A stretch of DNA of 60,000 nt. Source: Gnetum montanum (taxonomy: Eukaryota; Streptophyta; Gnetopsida; Gnetales; Gnetaceae). Where the stretch lies: contig MNCI01027262.1 of the NCBI GenBank assembly GCA_015680685.1, positions 1,595,580-1,655,579 of the forward strand, read 5' to 3'. Position numbers and translations under genes: made by a program. Shown here one piece after another: positions 1-10,887 of this stretch; position 1 is the stretch's first letter; each line of letters opens with the position of its first letter. The notes below the pieces were generated by a model. That model was not told the origin of the DNA and made no database searches. It saw nothing but the letters and a program-made list of their open reading frames with translations.

Positions 1-1790
1 GATGATCATAGAGCCCGTTGAACTAGTAGGCATCATGGGTATGGGCAATCAAGGGAGGTCCACCATCATGAAAGAAGGGATAGTAGAGGACATCATAAGC
101 ATCATGGCCATGACTAAGTCTATGACTATGATGAACCTTTGCTTGCAGCTAGAAACATGTTGAACATTGCAGAGGCCATGAGAATCTCAATGAGGCATGT
201 AAAAGATAGTAAAATAAAAAGGTTGGAGGGACAATAGAGGACATCATAAGCATCATGGCCATCACCAAGGCTATGACTATGATGAACCTTTATTTTCAAC
301 TAGAAACATGTTGAACATTGCAGAAGCCATGAGAATCTCAATGAGGCATGTAAAAGATTGTAAAAATCAAAAGGTTTGATATGAACAATATTCCCAAATT
401 CAAAAGGAGATACAACTCAGATCCATAAAATCACCTTTAAGCCTTTCACAATGTCTGTGCCTTGTAGAACATTGAAAATGAATAGAAAAAAGAATGTGTT
501 CCAAAGAATGCTCATTAAGAAAGTTAAAAGTTGATACCACTCCTTAGAATCAAAATCAATCAAACAATGGAGTACGATGCTTAAGCTCTTCAATGACAAG
601 TATCACACATAATCATAAGTATCCAATATGAGAAAGTAGATCGAAGGGTAGAGACAAGTAACACATGAATCCTTGGATGCTGCCATGGGTAGATATTACT
701 CTTTGTTGCATAGATGCCCAAGCCATGGATTTTCTAAAAGGGAGTAGCTTTGTCATATCATAGATGGAATTTGAATAGAAATGAGGATAACTCTTGTGGT
801 CTATGCCCAAGGGAGACTTTCAAAGCTTAGAGTTCATTAAATCCAAAGGCTCATTGAGAAGGTGGCTAAAGAAGAAGGCAAGTTGCAAAAAAGGAAAAGT
901 ATAGAGGAGGTCAACTAAAATCCTTCCATCAAAAAAAGGGAAGTCTAGTTCTCTGATAATGAGGAGAAGGCACCACTTGATGAAGTGGTGCAACATAAAA
1001 CCTTGCCTATCTAAAAAATCTAACTCCAAGATATCGACTAGGGTAAATAAAATGGGGGATTCTTTCGAGGAAAAATTCCAATCCAATCTTAAAATTGCTG
1101 AAGTATCTAATGAGCAAAGTAGTAGTCATGACTAAAGGAGAATGAAAGAAGTTGAATGTGCCCACCAAAGGGGTAAGGGCAAAGTTGCTACCATAGAGGA
1201 GGTTACATAGTCTAACATAGATGATAATGGTGGGTGTGACATCTATCATAATGACCATCCTAAGGGATTTTACCCCATTGTGTCACACTTGCAAGAGTAT
1301 GGAGTGTATGCATTGAATCCTAGATTGGTAAGAAAGCAAGCACCCAAGAGTTTACCTTATCCTCAATGAAACTACAAGTAGTTCCAACAATAGTAGGCCT
1401 ACTATCTAAGTGGAGTTGAACCCCAATCTCATGAGTAGTACTAGCAATGGTAGCATCCATAGTTGTGGGTGATGCCACCACCAAGGTAGGAATACCCTTC
1501 CTAGTAACCAAATCCATATTGATACTGTGTTTAGTGCTGATTTCTCTGCATGACTCTTCAAATTACACCTCCTTTTAGCACCACTACTACCCTCATAAAC
1601 ATTATAGAGCCTAATCTCCAAGAGGGAAATCTCCATTCCCATTCTACCCTCCTCACCCTTCTACATGTTTACCTCCACCCTCAACTCGACTACCATGATC
1701 TCCATCCATGCAAGGTGAAATTCCTACCTAATCACAACAAAGAAACACCATGAGGGCTATTAACATACAACCAACTCCTCAGCTGAGTTG
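1..1790 (+). pseudogene. Element A gag remnant (Ty3/gypsy, Athila/Tat-like)
   Basis: Gag would form the particle of an LTR retrotransposon. The 5' end lies outside the window. Reading + strand frames in pieces gives a His-rich stretch (1-120), then the core Gag region at about 500-830. The core matches the better preserved copy in element C: WSTMLKLFNDKY and MGRYYSLLH are recognisable. A basic and acidic linker follows (about 830-1250), then a Pro/Ser-rich tail (about 1300-1790). Many in-frame stops occur, including TAG at 637-639 and 649-651 where C has Gln and Trp. It cannot make a protein. Family assignment rests on similarity to the copies in B, C, D and E and on the downstream pol order. 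Confidence 0.85.
90..391 (+). repeat. 151-bp tandem duplication inside element A gag
   Basis: A stretch beginning ACATCATAAGCATCATGGCC at 90 recurs at 241, a period of 151 bp. The two copies stay alignable to about 390, with substitutions and small indels. The repeat covers the His-rich linker and the following AARNMLNIAEAMRIS segment of Gag. It duplicates coding sequence and does not look like a microsatellite. Confidence 0.85.
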
Positions 1791-1859
1791 TTCAAAAAAC
1801 AAAACCCAAAAAAGATTATTCTTTTAAATCCATAATCCTTCAAAGCCTCACATACAGAT

Positions 1860-2680
1860 GTAGTTGATGATCCTATTTCTTTCTCATCCCTTGCTTAATT
1901 ATTCAAGAACCCTTCAAACCAAACACCTTCCAAAGTGCATGTTGTGATGTTAACCCATGTGGTAATTGATTAGATCAAGGCTGACCACCTTCCTAGGAAA
2001 AGATCTAATCATGGGAGTTCCTTTATTTACCTACAAATTGCTAGGAATGAGCCTTGCAAGACTCTTCTAGACTCAAGTTGTAGTGTGAATTTGATTTTTC
2101 ATGATATGTACAAAGCCTAGAACCTACCTTCACTCAAAAAGAGAAACATTCATCTTGAGTTGGAAAATTAATCTATCACTATTCCCTTGGGATTAGAGGA
2201 GGACATTATGACCAACATTTATGGGTGGTCCTATTCTGTTGACTTCTTGGTGATTCATGTTGATAACTGTAGGAGGATTTTTCAATCATCATGGAAAGGG
2301 ATTGGTTGAAAACCATTGATGCATGGTTGGGAATCAAGGACCTCTTGGAAATTTTCAAGGAAAATGATTTCAGAAAGATTGAGAAGTGTGTTCCATGTAT
2401 CATGTACAATGACACAGGGTGTAACTACATGCAAAAATTGTGGATAGTGAAAAGCACAAAAATCATAACATGTAGCCAATGTGCTAATGTGACAAATATT
2501 CAAAGGTACCTAATAGGTAATCATGATAGTAGTTCAAAAATATGCATGGAATTGACTACGAGCCTTACATGTGCCTATGTTAAAGGCATGGATGAACTAG
2601 AGCAAGTTCTTTACCAACTCTTTGATGATGAACCTAATGAAACTAACTAGAAAGAGTTGGAGATCCTTGAAAGCTTTAAA
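1860..2680 (+). pseudogene. Element A protease (retropepsin) remnant
   Basis: This is the aspartic protease region between gag and RT, which would process the Gag-Pol polyprotein. The active-site motif is readable at about 2058-2096 as KTLLDSSCSVNLI. Element D keeps LLDSGSSVNLI, so the catalytic D-S-G has become D-S-S here. A longer open stretch at 2291-2650 holds the C-terminal part, including the WLGIKDLLEIFKEN region that pairs with IHDLSLEISKEN in D. Several in-frame stops precede it. The identification is secure; activity is excluded. Confidence 0.8.
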
Positions 2681-2799
2681 GAGAAGCCCCTTGATCTGAA
2701 ACCTTTACCAGCCAAAATGGAAGATTTCTTTCTAAATAATGAAAAGCCAGTTATCATTAATGCCAACTTTACTCCTACATAGAAAAATAATTTTTTGGA

Positions 2800-3770
2800 G
2801 GTGGTCAAAAATGGCCAACAACTTTTGCTTGGTCATATCCTAAAGTCACTAGAACTAATCATAGGATGTGTCAGCATTGCATCTACATAGATCCTTTGAT
2901 GAAGCCAAAGGGGTAGCTATAGCAATGATTGAATCCTAAATTGATGTAGATCACCAAAGAGGAGATTAAACAACTCCTCAAGGTGGGGTTCATCTATCCC
3001 ATTGTGGATAGTGAGTGGGTTAGCCCACTTATGATAGTGCCAAAGAAAGGTGGCAAATGAAGGATCTATACCAATTTTAGGCTACTGAACATGGCGACAT
3101 TCAAAGATGACTTCTCATTACGATTTGTGACCTAGGTGTTGGACATCATTTCTAGGCATTACTACTACAACTTTCTAGATAGCTATAATGGCTATAACCA
3201 AATCCAAATCATGCTAGAGAATTAGGCCAAAACTTCATTCATGAGATCCTAGGACACTTTCACATATAGAAAGATACAATTTGGCATGTGCAATGCTGTC
3301 ACAACATTCCAATGCCTTATCATGAGCATCTTTCAATAGCAGATTGATAGTGTGGTGGAAGTCTCCATCGATGACTTCATCACCTATGGGACTACATTTG
3401 AGTAATCCTTGGACCATCTTGAGAAAGTGGTGAAAAGGTATGTGAAGAAAAACTATAGGATCAATTGGCAAAAAGCCAATATTTGGTCTAGTAAGGCATT
3501 GTTTTAGGACACAAAAATTATGAAAAAGGGATGAAGATGGATCCTAAAAAAATAGGGATCATCCAAGGAATTACCAAACAACTAGAATTAGTCAAAGATG
3601 TGAGGTCATTCCTTGGACACACTGGCTACTATCAGTGATTCATAGATAATTTCTCAAATATCACTAAACTATTGGTGGACTTGACAAAGAAGGATGCTTC
3701 GTTTGTATAGACCAAAAAATGTGAGCATGCATTTCAACATCTCAAGTAGAAGCTCATGAAAACCCCAATC
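2800..3770 (+). pseudogene. Element A reverse transcriptase remnant
   Basis: The RT domain would copy element RNA into DNA. Readable pieces in order are LLKVGFIYPI and SEWVSPLMIVPKKGGK (about 2980-3058), FRLLNMATF (3070-3100), a degraded FLDSYNGYNQIQI (about 3170-3210), and VEVSIDDFITYG at about 3355-3390. The last covers the catalytic box, normally Y/F-x-D-D; the two Asp remain but the first residue is Ser. Several TAG or TGA stops interrupt it. The FLDGYSGYNQI style of motif is typical of the Athila/Tat branch. Confidence 0.88.
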
Positions 3771-4165
3771 CTATGAGCACTTAACTAGTGTAGACCATTT
3801 CACATCATGATGGATGTATCAAATTATGCCTTGGGAGTTGATCTCACATAGTTAGATAATAAAAAATGTCCATACTACATCTACTAAACAAGTAGAACCA
3901 TTGTGGGTGTAAATTTGAATTACACCACCATAGAGAAAGAATTAATGGTGGTGGTGTTTGCCTTTGAAAAATTCAAGAACTATGTGCTTAGGTATAAGGT
4001 GTTTGTGCACAATGATCATCATGCAATTTGGTTTTTCCTGATCAAATCAATGATGATTGCTCATGTCATACGGTGGCTTGTAATCTTACAAGAATTCAAT
4101 CTTACGATGGTAGATCGAAAATTAACTAAGAACATGGTTGCTAATCACTTGTCTCAATTGTAATG
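3771..4165 (+). pseudogene. Element A RNase H remnant
   Basis: RNase H follows RT and would remove the RNA strand of the hybrid. The reading frame gives FHIMMDVSNYALGVDLT, then an 86-residue open stretch (3903-4163) with NYTTIEKELMVVVFAFEKF and the tether end DRKLTKNMVANHLSQL. The stretch aligns closely with the same region in elements B, D and E. One or two stops interrupt its start. Non-functional. Confidence 0.85.
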
Positions 4166-4289
4166 GGAAAACAAAGAGGAGGATAGCCCATTGTCAAATC
4201 AATTTCCTAATGAACTTCTCTTTGCTGGGGCTATAATTGAACAAATACCTAATTAACCTAACTAGTACAATGGAATTCTCATCTATCTT

Positions 4290-5490
4290 CTTACTCAGGA
4301 GATGCCAAAAGAGTTGAACCAAATGAAAAAATAATAGTTTCTTCACCAAGTGAAACACTTCATGAAAATCAATGAATATCTTCACAAGGTGTGCATTGAT
4401 GGCTTGGTTCATTGGTGTGTTTCTAATGCTAATCAATTGCGTGTTTTCCAAGATGCTCATGAGCATCCTTGTGGGGGAAACTATGTTGGAAGATGCATGG
4501 TCATTAAGATCCTCATGGAAGGGTATTACTGGCCAACACTTTTTAGGGATGTTAACTAATTCATCTACTCTTATGAATGTTACCAACGTAAAGGTGGGAT
4601 GACTACTCATATGGAAAAACCTTGGTAGTGGATCCAACCACTAGAGCCCTTTGACATCTAGGACATTAACTTCATGGATCCCATCTCATCTATGTCAAAT
4701 GGAAAGGCATACATCATAATTGTTATTGACTATTGTACAAAATGGGTAAAAGCTACAACTATCACTGCTTACACATCATCTATAGTTGCTTATTTTGTAC
4801 AAAAAAATGTTGTAAATAGATTTGGTATACAATGTGCACTTATTTTTGACAATGGTACTTATTTTATAGGCACTACCTTTCAAAATCTCATGCAACGCTA
4901 CCCCTAAGCTAATAGTCAAGCAAAGATTACAAATAAAGAAATAAAAAAGACACTAATAAGAATAGTTAGTAAATATGGAAGGGATTAGAGCACAAAACAT
5001 AATGATGCCCTTTGGGCCTATTGCTCTACTTGGAAACTTCCTATTAACTACTCTTCCTATAAGCATGTGTACAAAAAATTACTAACCTTGCCTATCTAAT
5101 TAAAACTTCATATACTTTTAATAGCTTGTGACCTTGACCTTGACCTAAGTCTAGCATGAAAAAAAAGATTAATAAATCTCAACTTGCTAGAAGAGAACCA
5201 ACTAGTAGCCCTATCATCTAACAAGTTACACAAGGCATTCAACAAACAATGTCATGATCTTAAGATAAGAAAAGAAAAATTCCAACCAAGAGATAGGATC
5301 CTCTACTAAAACCCCACATGTGTACCATAAAGAACCAAGTTCCAAACATTGTGGGAAGGACCTTATGTTATCTATGAAACTTGTCCTTCTAGGGGCATGT
5401 TAATATATAAACCTAAAAGCCCAAACAAGAATTGTTGGTCAACATGCAACAAATCAAACCTTTTCATGAGCACAAAAGAGCTAGTGACCA
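4290..5490 (+). pseudogene. Element A integrase remnant
   Basis: Integrase would insert the cDNA copy. The N-terminal zinc-binding region is visible around 4350-4620 (DAHEHPCGGNYVGRC, then a CYQRKGG remnant). The catalytic core at about 4650-4905 has the first Asp in DINFMDPIS and the second in FDNGTYF. The third acidic residue of the D,D-35-E triad cannot be placed with confidence. The C-terminal part runs to about 5460 (FQTLWEGPYVIYETC). I see no chromodomain. In-frame stops include TAG at 4626-4628 and 4659-4661, where D has Gln and Trp. The frame ends in a segment matching the G-rich GGGGGAGATGGCC that follows integrase in the other copies. Confidence 0.88.
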
Positions 5491-5981
5491 AAACACCTCA
5501 ATAGATTGACAATCACACTCAATTTTTTGGATCTCCTCCTTCCAACTTAATCATGAGAGACATGGCCATTCATGCTAACCAATTAAATTGGATCCTCAGT
5601 TTTCACCTTTTTTGTTTTACACCGTCTTCAGTACCTTTTCTTCTTTCTTAAATATTTTACAATTTTTTCTATGTGTTACTTTATTTAATTTAGTTTTTCT
5701 ATTATTTTTCCTATGTTTTGTTTTATTTTGTTTATTGCTATTAGAACTAAGTGCAACTATAGCTACTATCAATGGTGGTTTGTAGTATAATGTTATTTGA
5801 TTGCTAATGTTTAGATTCTATCTTTGAATTTTGGTATTAATAGCTAAGACATGGTTTCTTTTTCATGATAATAGGTAGCGAGTCTATGTCATTCACCCAT
5901 CCATAAATTCTATGGTGTTCCTTATTTTGGAAATATAAGGTTCCTTATTGAAACTTTTAATGAACTTGTGACCTTAGTATT
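5491..5981 (+). other. Element A 3' untranslated region, part 1
   Basis: This is AT-rich non-coding sequence after integrase. Its reverse complement aligns with 13060-13500 in element B's 3' untranslated region. The stretch ends ACTTGTGACCTTAGTATT at 5981, where element C inserted. It resumes at 10888 (ATAGTTTTCAAACTTGG). The paralogous sequence in B is uninterrupted there and reads GGTAGTTTCC. The 60-residue-class ORF at 5588-5785 is low-complexity Phe/Leu-rich and is not a gene. Confidence 0.75.
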
Positions 5982-6830
5982 TGATGAGTGGCAAGGTAAC
6001 CCTACACTGAACCATACGAATATGAGCGTTACACGCATGATCTGGTCGAACTCCGTAGACTAAGTGCCTAAATGCCTTATGGAACACTTAAGGTTAATCA
6101 TTCATTATCTTCCTAGACTTACTTGTATTTGTCATGGTTGTATGGTTAAGTAAGTATGAGGTATGTGATTTTTATATCTTTTATGTTTTATCGCCTATGC
6201 TAGGAGGAGAAAGGGTGAAGATACTAAGTAACTAATTTTAACTAACTAAGCCTTAATTAACCTAGCATCAATATCCATTCCCACTTATCGTTCACACCAT
6301 GAACCAATGCAACCTTTTGGGATTACCAAACACTATTCATTACTGGGATTACCAGGCGTAATGCACGTGCTCGAAGAGGTCGTACTGAATGCACTTAACT
6401 AGGAATTAAGGGTTAAGAGAGATTTAATTAACTAATAAAGCATTTAAAAATTTAGCAATAAATACCAATAATTAAAGTCCTATTTATCTTAGTCCATGCA
6501 CTGCAAGGTTTATCCAAAATTTTGTCTTTATTTCTGTACACAAACTTGTGCTTAGGTACAATATTTGCTCGAATAAAGATTCGTTCACTTTGGGACCCCT
6601 ACTGTGGGCACATGGAAATTACTCTAACTCTGGAATGGAAAAACTACAAGTGTTTGGCTAAGGTTTAGATCTATATGGAGAAACAAGGGAGAGCCACCTC
6701 TTATTTATAGATTTGGCAGCGCACTGTGCTATCGTGTACGCAATATCGCAGGGGAAGATGCGATATCACAGGGGAAGATGCAATATTGCATACACGATAT
6801 TGTGGCCCATGTGATATTCACATCCCATCA
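5982..6830 (-). repeat. Element C 3' LTR
   Basis: The LTR starts TGATGAG and ends CATCCCATCA, close to the family's TGATGAG...CTCATCA terminal inverted repeat. Read on the minus strand it has a TATAAATA box (complement of TATTTATAG near 6700-6710), which sets orientation. Near its inner end it has three 20-bp repeats with a palindromic core at 6740, 6760 and 6780 (GCAATATCGC, GCGATATCAC, GCAATATTGC). It ends where the internal sequence TACCCCCATG begins. Confidence 0.88.
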
Positions 6831-7330
6831 TACCCCCATGACTAAATAAAAACTCGTCCTTAAGTTCCTTACAAAATATTGGGAAGGTATGGGATTATTG
6901 ACTTGAATGGAACTAATGGTGAATGGGATGACATGTAAACAGCTCATCATTACAAAACATGACAAAACTGGTGTTCACGACAACAAGAGTGAACACCTTA
7001 TACATTTGACATCAGAACTTATTTGGTAGCTGAGAGAGAAGAGAGAAGAGAGAAGAAGTCTACTACTGCCAATGCCAAGATTGCACCTTTCGTGGCCTAT
7101 CCATAAGCACACCATCGATCTTGCTCCTTTCATAACTGCTTTAGCCCCTATCCACTCCAAGTGTTCTCTCCAGATCCAATCCACTATTGTATGATTGCCA
7201 TCTGCACACACAACACAGTCTTTTATTAGCAAGGGTAAATGAATCATAATGCAATTGATACCTTGCTCCAGTGTAAGGTCCATTGGCTGAGTTGTGACAT
7301 GGCTGATCAAGATCTGGAGATATAATAGTG
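6831..7330 (-). pseudogene. Element C 3' accessory segment with possible spliced ORF
   Basis: This segment lies between the 3' untranslated region and the 3' LTR, and is shared with element D (44832-45360) but absent from B. A minus-strand open frame covers 6975-7310. Within it a candidate intron runs from CAAG/GTATC (about 7260) to GTGTGTGCAG/ATGG (about 7200). Joining the sides keeps the frame, so an exon ending TLEQ meets DGNHTIVDWIWREHLEW. The downstream exon contains VMKGARSMV and ERCNLGIG. D has the same donor and acceptor style and a similar NNGRCNLGIG. No family is recognised. It could be a spliced accessory product or conserved non-coding RNA. Confidence 0.45.
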
Positions 7331-8117
7331 GTGACTACTAAAGGTATAGGGGCTAGGAGAAAATTGAAAAAATTAAAAAAATTGGGTCAAGATTCCCATG
7401 ACTAAGAGAGAACCTCCAGTAGCGATAGAATGGAGAAAGAATAAAGAATAAGAAAGATGGAGAAAAAGAGACAACTATAACGTTGATGAAATGGATATCA
7501 AGATGGAAATGAACAAAATAGAGTGGATTGCAAAAATGTTAAGGGAAAGAATTTAATGGATGCACCAAATAGGAATGCGAGTGGGTCCTCCCCAAAGTAG
7601 GCTCATGCCCTTAATGCCCTAACAAACCCATATTCAAAGAGTTTGTAGGCTTTAGGAGTGTCAATTGGAACAAGATTTAAAATGTTAACCACAAGAATTT
7701 ACCAAAAAGAAAACAATGCATCCACCAAGATATACACTAATGATACAACCAACAATGAGGTGAACAATGGAGAAAGAATAATGGCAAGAAGAGAATGGAA
7801 TGGAATCTCAATGACAAGGTGATGTATAGCTCCTTGTGTGTTTAATGATTAATGTGACTTAGTAGATCCCATTCCAAGTTCGGCCTCAACAAATCACATC
7901 TAGTGACTTCGCATTAATGCATTCGGCCAATCCATGCACTTGAAGTAACAAGAATGGCTTCACCCAAGAGCCACTACCATTCTGATGAAATGAAGGAGGA
8001 GAGAATAGGAAGTGGGAAGGGCCTTAGTTGGAGGGAACATGTTTATTTTAGTTCCATAACTAGTGCTTGTAGCCCAGATGATTATTTCGTCTAAGGGGTG
8101 TGGTTTGAATTTTCATT
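7331..8117 (-). other. Element C 3' untranslated region
   Basis: Non-coding sequence that aligns with 45420-46150 in element D and with 12300-12900 in element B. A shared block is AAGTAGGCTCATG near 7597. At about 8118 it runs straight into the C-terminal coding part of gag, whereas in B and D several kilobases of pol separate the two. No gene is supported here. Confidence 0.7.
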
Positions 8118-9949
8118 GCTTAGTTAGATGCATCATTGTCTGTATCTGAATCCACAACCTCATCGGTGATAGTCATTTTCCCCTTACCTTTGTTACGTGC
8201 ATAGTCTGAATCTCTCCGCTTTTTCTTACCATGGTCACTACTTCGTTCCTCCTTAGACTCTACAATTTTTAGGATAGTTTCAATTTTACTATCTAAGGAG
8301 CTCCATATTTGATCTACCTTAGTTGACAATTTCGTTATTAATTTCTGAAGCGACAACATTTTTCTATTCATCAACTCTTTGAGTGCTGACTCATCCTCTT
8401 CCTCATAGAATCTTACTCCCTTCTTTCAGAGGGAAGGGTCGCGGTTGTAATCTTCCATGCTTTCTCTTTTTCGTAGCTCCCCTTCTTCTTTAGCTACTTC
8501 CTTCAACAATCTATGAACTTAATGGGACCTAAGTTTAGATAATCTCCCTTGGGTATATTTCCCAAGGGTTCTCTTGGTTTCATGTCTTAGCCCATCTATG
8601 AGGTGGCGGAGTTGATCCTGTTGTGCATAACCATGACTCAGGCAACAATGTAGCAACGCATAATATCGTCCCATGGTAGCATCCAAGGGTTCATGATTAC
8701 CTTGCATCCAACCTTGGATCTGTTTACGCAAGTTGGACACTCTGGAGTACGTTTGGTATTTATCGTTAAACAATTCTAGCATTGTACTCCACCTCCTAAT
8801 GGTTTCCGGCTCTAAAGAACAGTACCAACTTTCTGCTTCTTTTATGAGTGTCCTAGGGAACAAATTTAACTTCTTACATTCATTTTGAATATTTTTCAAG
8901 GCATAGGCATCATGAAATGCCTGTAAGTGGTTCTTTGGATTAGCATTATATCCCCCCTCAAATCATGGGATATTATTTATGTCTAGTCTCTTTATCTGAC
9001 TGTCTTTTTGGTGCCTTGTAGGTATTCTCACAGCCTCCATAATGTCTAACATACTCTGGGTTGTTGGTAGGGGTTCATCATGATCATCTCTCTCATGACG
9101 TCTATGATGCCTACGTGGTTCCCTAATTTCCCTTCTATGCCTTGACTCTCTAGAATGGCCTCGTCCTCTCTATTGACTCTCTTATCAAGGTCTCTCATCT
9201 CGCTTACCCTTATCCTCATGGTTGTGCTCTTTGTGATTGTGTTTTGATGTAGAAGGAGAGGGTGAATGATGCGATGAACGGAAAGAAGAAGGGGAACCAT
9301 CATGATGATGATGTTCCTTACCTTCTCCTCGGTGGCTATGGCCCCGATTGTGATGACGATCCAAATGCCTATCCTTATCATTTGTTCCTGTTCCCTCATT
9401 CAACACTTGGTGTTCATAGAGATCAAAACCAAGGTTATGAATTGTGGAGTGTAGGTTCTGATACCCCACCTCCTCATCATTATGAGGAGGAACATCATTT
9501 GATGGAGAACATGTTATGACTGGTTCACCATTTCCAATTTTTCTTAGGACATGTGGGACCCCTTTGCCCATTTCTAATGTATGGTGGCTCTTCTGCCGTG
9601 AGTCCCTTAAATATTGTGCTGTTGTGGGATGGTAATCCCTTATGTCGTAATCACTTGCAACGTATTTAGTGTATAGCTGCGTCATGCCTATTTGTGCAAG
9701 AGCATGAAGGAGCATGTTGGGGACTGCACGATCTGGGGGTAACACTATGTTACCATGCGAATCATGCCAATGAAATTATTTATCTTGATGGAGGATAAAA
9801 GTAAAATTAGGTATATAGTCATCGGGATGAGTATATACCACCCGATATTGTTGAGGAATTGACAGTTCCTAGTTATGCATGTTATGTCGCCAATTGTCTC
9901 TTGTGTGATCCTTAGGTGGTGAAGTGCTTTTATGAGAAGAAGAAGACAT
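8118..9949 (-). pseudogene. Element C gag, best preserved Gag copy in the window
   Basis: Starts at ATG 9949 (MSSSSHKSTSPP). The same MSSS-type start occurs in B (19632) and E (26867). In order it has a Pro-rich N-terminal part, a His-rich linker (about 9170-9420; KEHHHHDG, SSHHSPSPS), the core Gag fold (8519-8899; RRWSTMLELFNDKYQTYS, MGRYYALLH) and a charged C-terminal part with a coiled-coil look (KLSTKVDQIWSSLDSKIE). Only a few stops interrupt it, for example at the end of 8519-8899 where D reads Gln. The frame ends DTDNDASN-stop at 8120, where D continues DNDSGCEIC. The deletion that removed pol therefore also gave gag a new stop. No CCHC zinc knuckle is seen. Confidence 0.82.
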
Positions 9950-10094
9950 TGTTATCTTGTTGGTGTGCTATTGACCATTGTTTAAAACCTCTTCTAATTA
10001 ACCCTAAGGGTTCATTTAAGCTTCCCAACAATGTGGATGATTTCCTATGTTCTACTTAGTGCACAAACAACTTAGTCCCTAGCAATAGCACCAA
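9950..10094 (-). promoter_or_regulatory. Element C leader and tRNA-Asp-type PBS
   Basis: Next to the 5' LTR the minus strand reads TTGGTGCTATTGCTAGGGA (10076-10094). Plant tRNA-Asp ends so that its complement is TGGCGCCGTTGCCGGGGA. The match is clear once C-to-T and G-to-A changes are allowed. A tRNA-Asp PBS is known for Athila elements. The rest is an untranslated leader of about 130 bp before the gag start. Confidence 0.75.
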
Positions 10095-10887
10095 TGATGA
10101 GTGGTGAGGTACACCTACACTCAACCATATGAATACGAGCGTTACACGTGCGATCTGGTCGAACTCCATAGACTAAGTGCCTACATGACTTATGGAACAC
10201 TTAAGTTTAATCATTTGTTATCTTCCCAGACTTGTATTTGTCACGGTTGTATGGTTAAGTAAGTTTGAGGTATGTGATTTTTATATCTTTTATGTTTTAT
10301 TGCCTATGATAGGAGGAGAAAGGGTGAAGATACTAAGTAACTAATTTTAACTAAATAAGCCTTAATTAACATAGCATTAGTATCCATTCCCACCTGCCAT
10401 TCACACCCTAAACCAATGCAACCTTCTGAGATTACCAAACACTATTTGTTACTGGGATTACCAAGCATAATGCACGTGCTCGAAGCGGTCGTACTGAATG
10501 CACTTAACTAGGAGTTAAGGGTTGAGAGAGATTTAATTAAATAATAAAGCATTTAAAAATTTAACAATAAATAACAATAATTAAAGTCCTATTTAGCTTA
10601 GTCCATGCACTACAAGGTTTATCCAAAATTTTGTCTTTATTTCTGTACACAAACTTGTGCTTAGGTACAATATTTTCTCGAATAAAGATCTATTCACTTT
10701 GGGACTCCTACTGAGGGTACATGGAAATTACTCTAACTATGGAATGGAAAAACTGCAAGAGATTGACTAAGGTCTAGATCTAGATGGACAAACAATGGAG
10801 AGCCACCTCTTATTTATAGATTTGGCGATGCACTACGATATCACGGGGGATGCGATATCGCGGCGAATGCAATATCGCGTCCCATCA
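10095..10887 (-). repeat. Element C 5' LTR
   Basis: Begins TGATGAGTGGTGAGG and ends CCCATCA. Minus-strand orientation follows from TATAAATA (complement near 10811-10820). The inner U3 end has palindromic units at about 10835, 10852 (GCGATATCGC) and 10869. Its spacing is about 17 bp, against 20 bp in the partner LTR, so the repeat block changed after insertion or was heterogeneous. Confidence 0.88.

Larger units (their letters stand above)
5982..10887 (-). mobile_element. Element C: gag-only LTR retrotransposon nested in A
   Basis: Two LTRs (5982-6830 and 10095-10887) flank an internal region with a PBS remnant, gag and a 3' untranslated region, but no protease, RT, RNase H or integrase. The element is about 4.9 kb against 9.4 kb for element B. 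Flanks are GTATT (5977-5981) and ATAGT (10888-10892). The paralogous undisturbed site in element B reads GTAGT, so each flank is one change from an original GTAGT duplication. It resembles the TR-GAG class of non-autonomous elements, which would need pol proteins from a relative. Its LTRs differ at about 14 of the first 120 aligned bases by my count. Confidence 0.85.

Noticed and set aside
637-4661. TAG as a recoded sense codon or programmed readthrough
   Set aside because: TAA, TGA and frameshifts also occur throughout, catalytic residues are lost, and positions differ between copies. Decay explains it.
6801-6840. Possible C LTR end further right at CCCCATG
   Set aside because: The conserved terminus CATCA falls at 6830 and the following TACCCCC is internal in both C and D.
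9262-9519. Plus-strand ORF opposite element C gag
   Set aside because: A shadow of the His-rich gag linker on the other strand; no counterpart kept in other copies.
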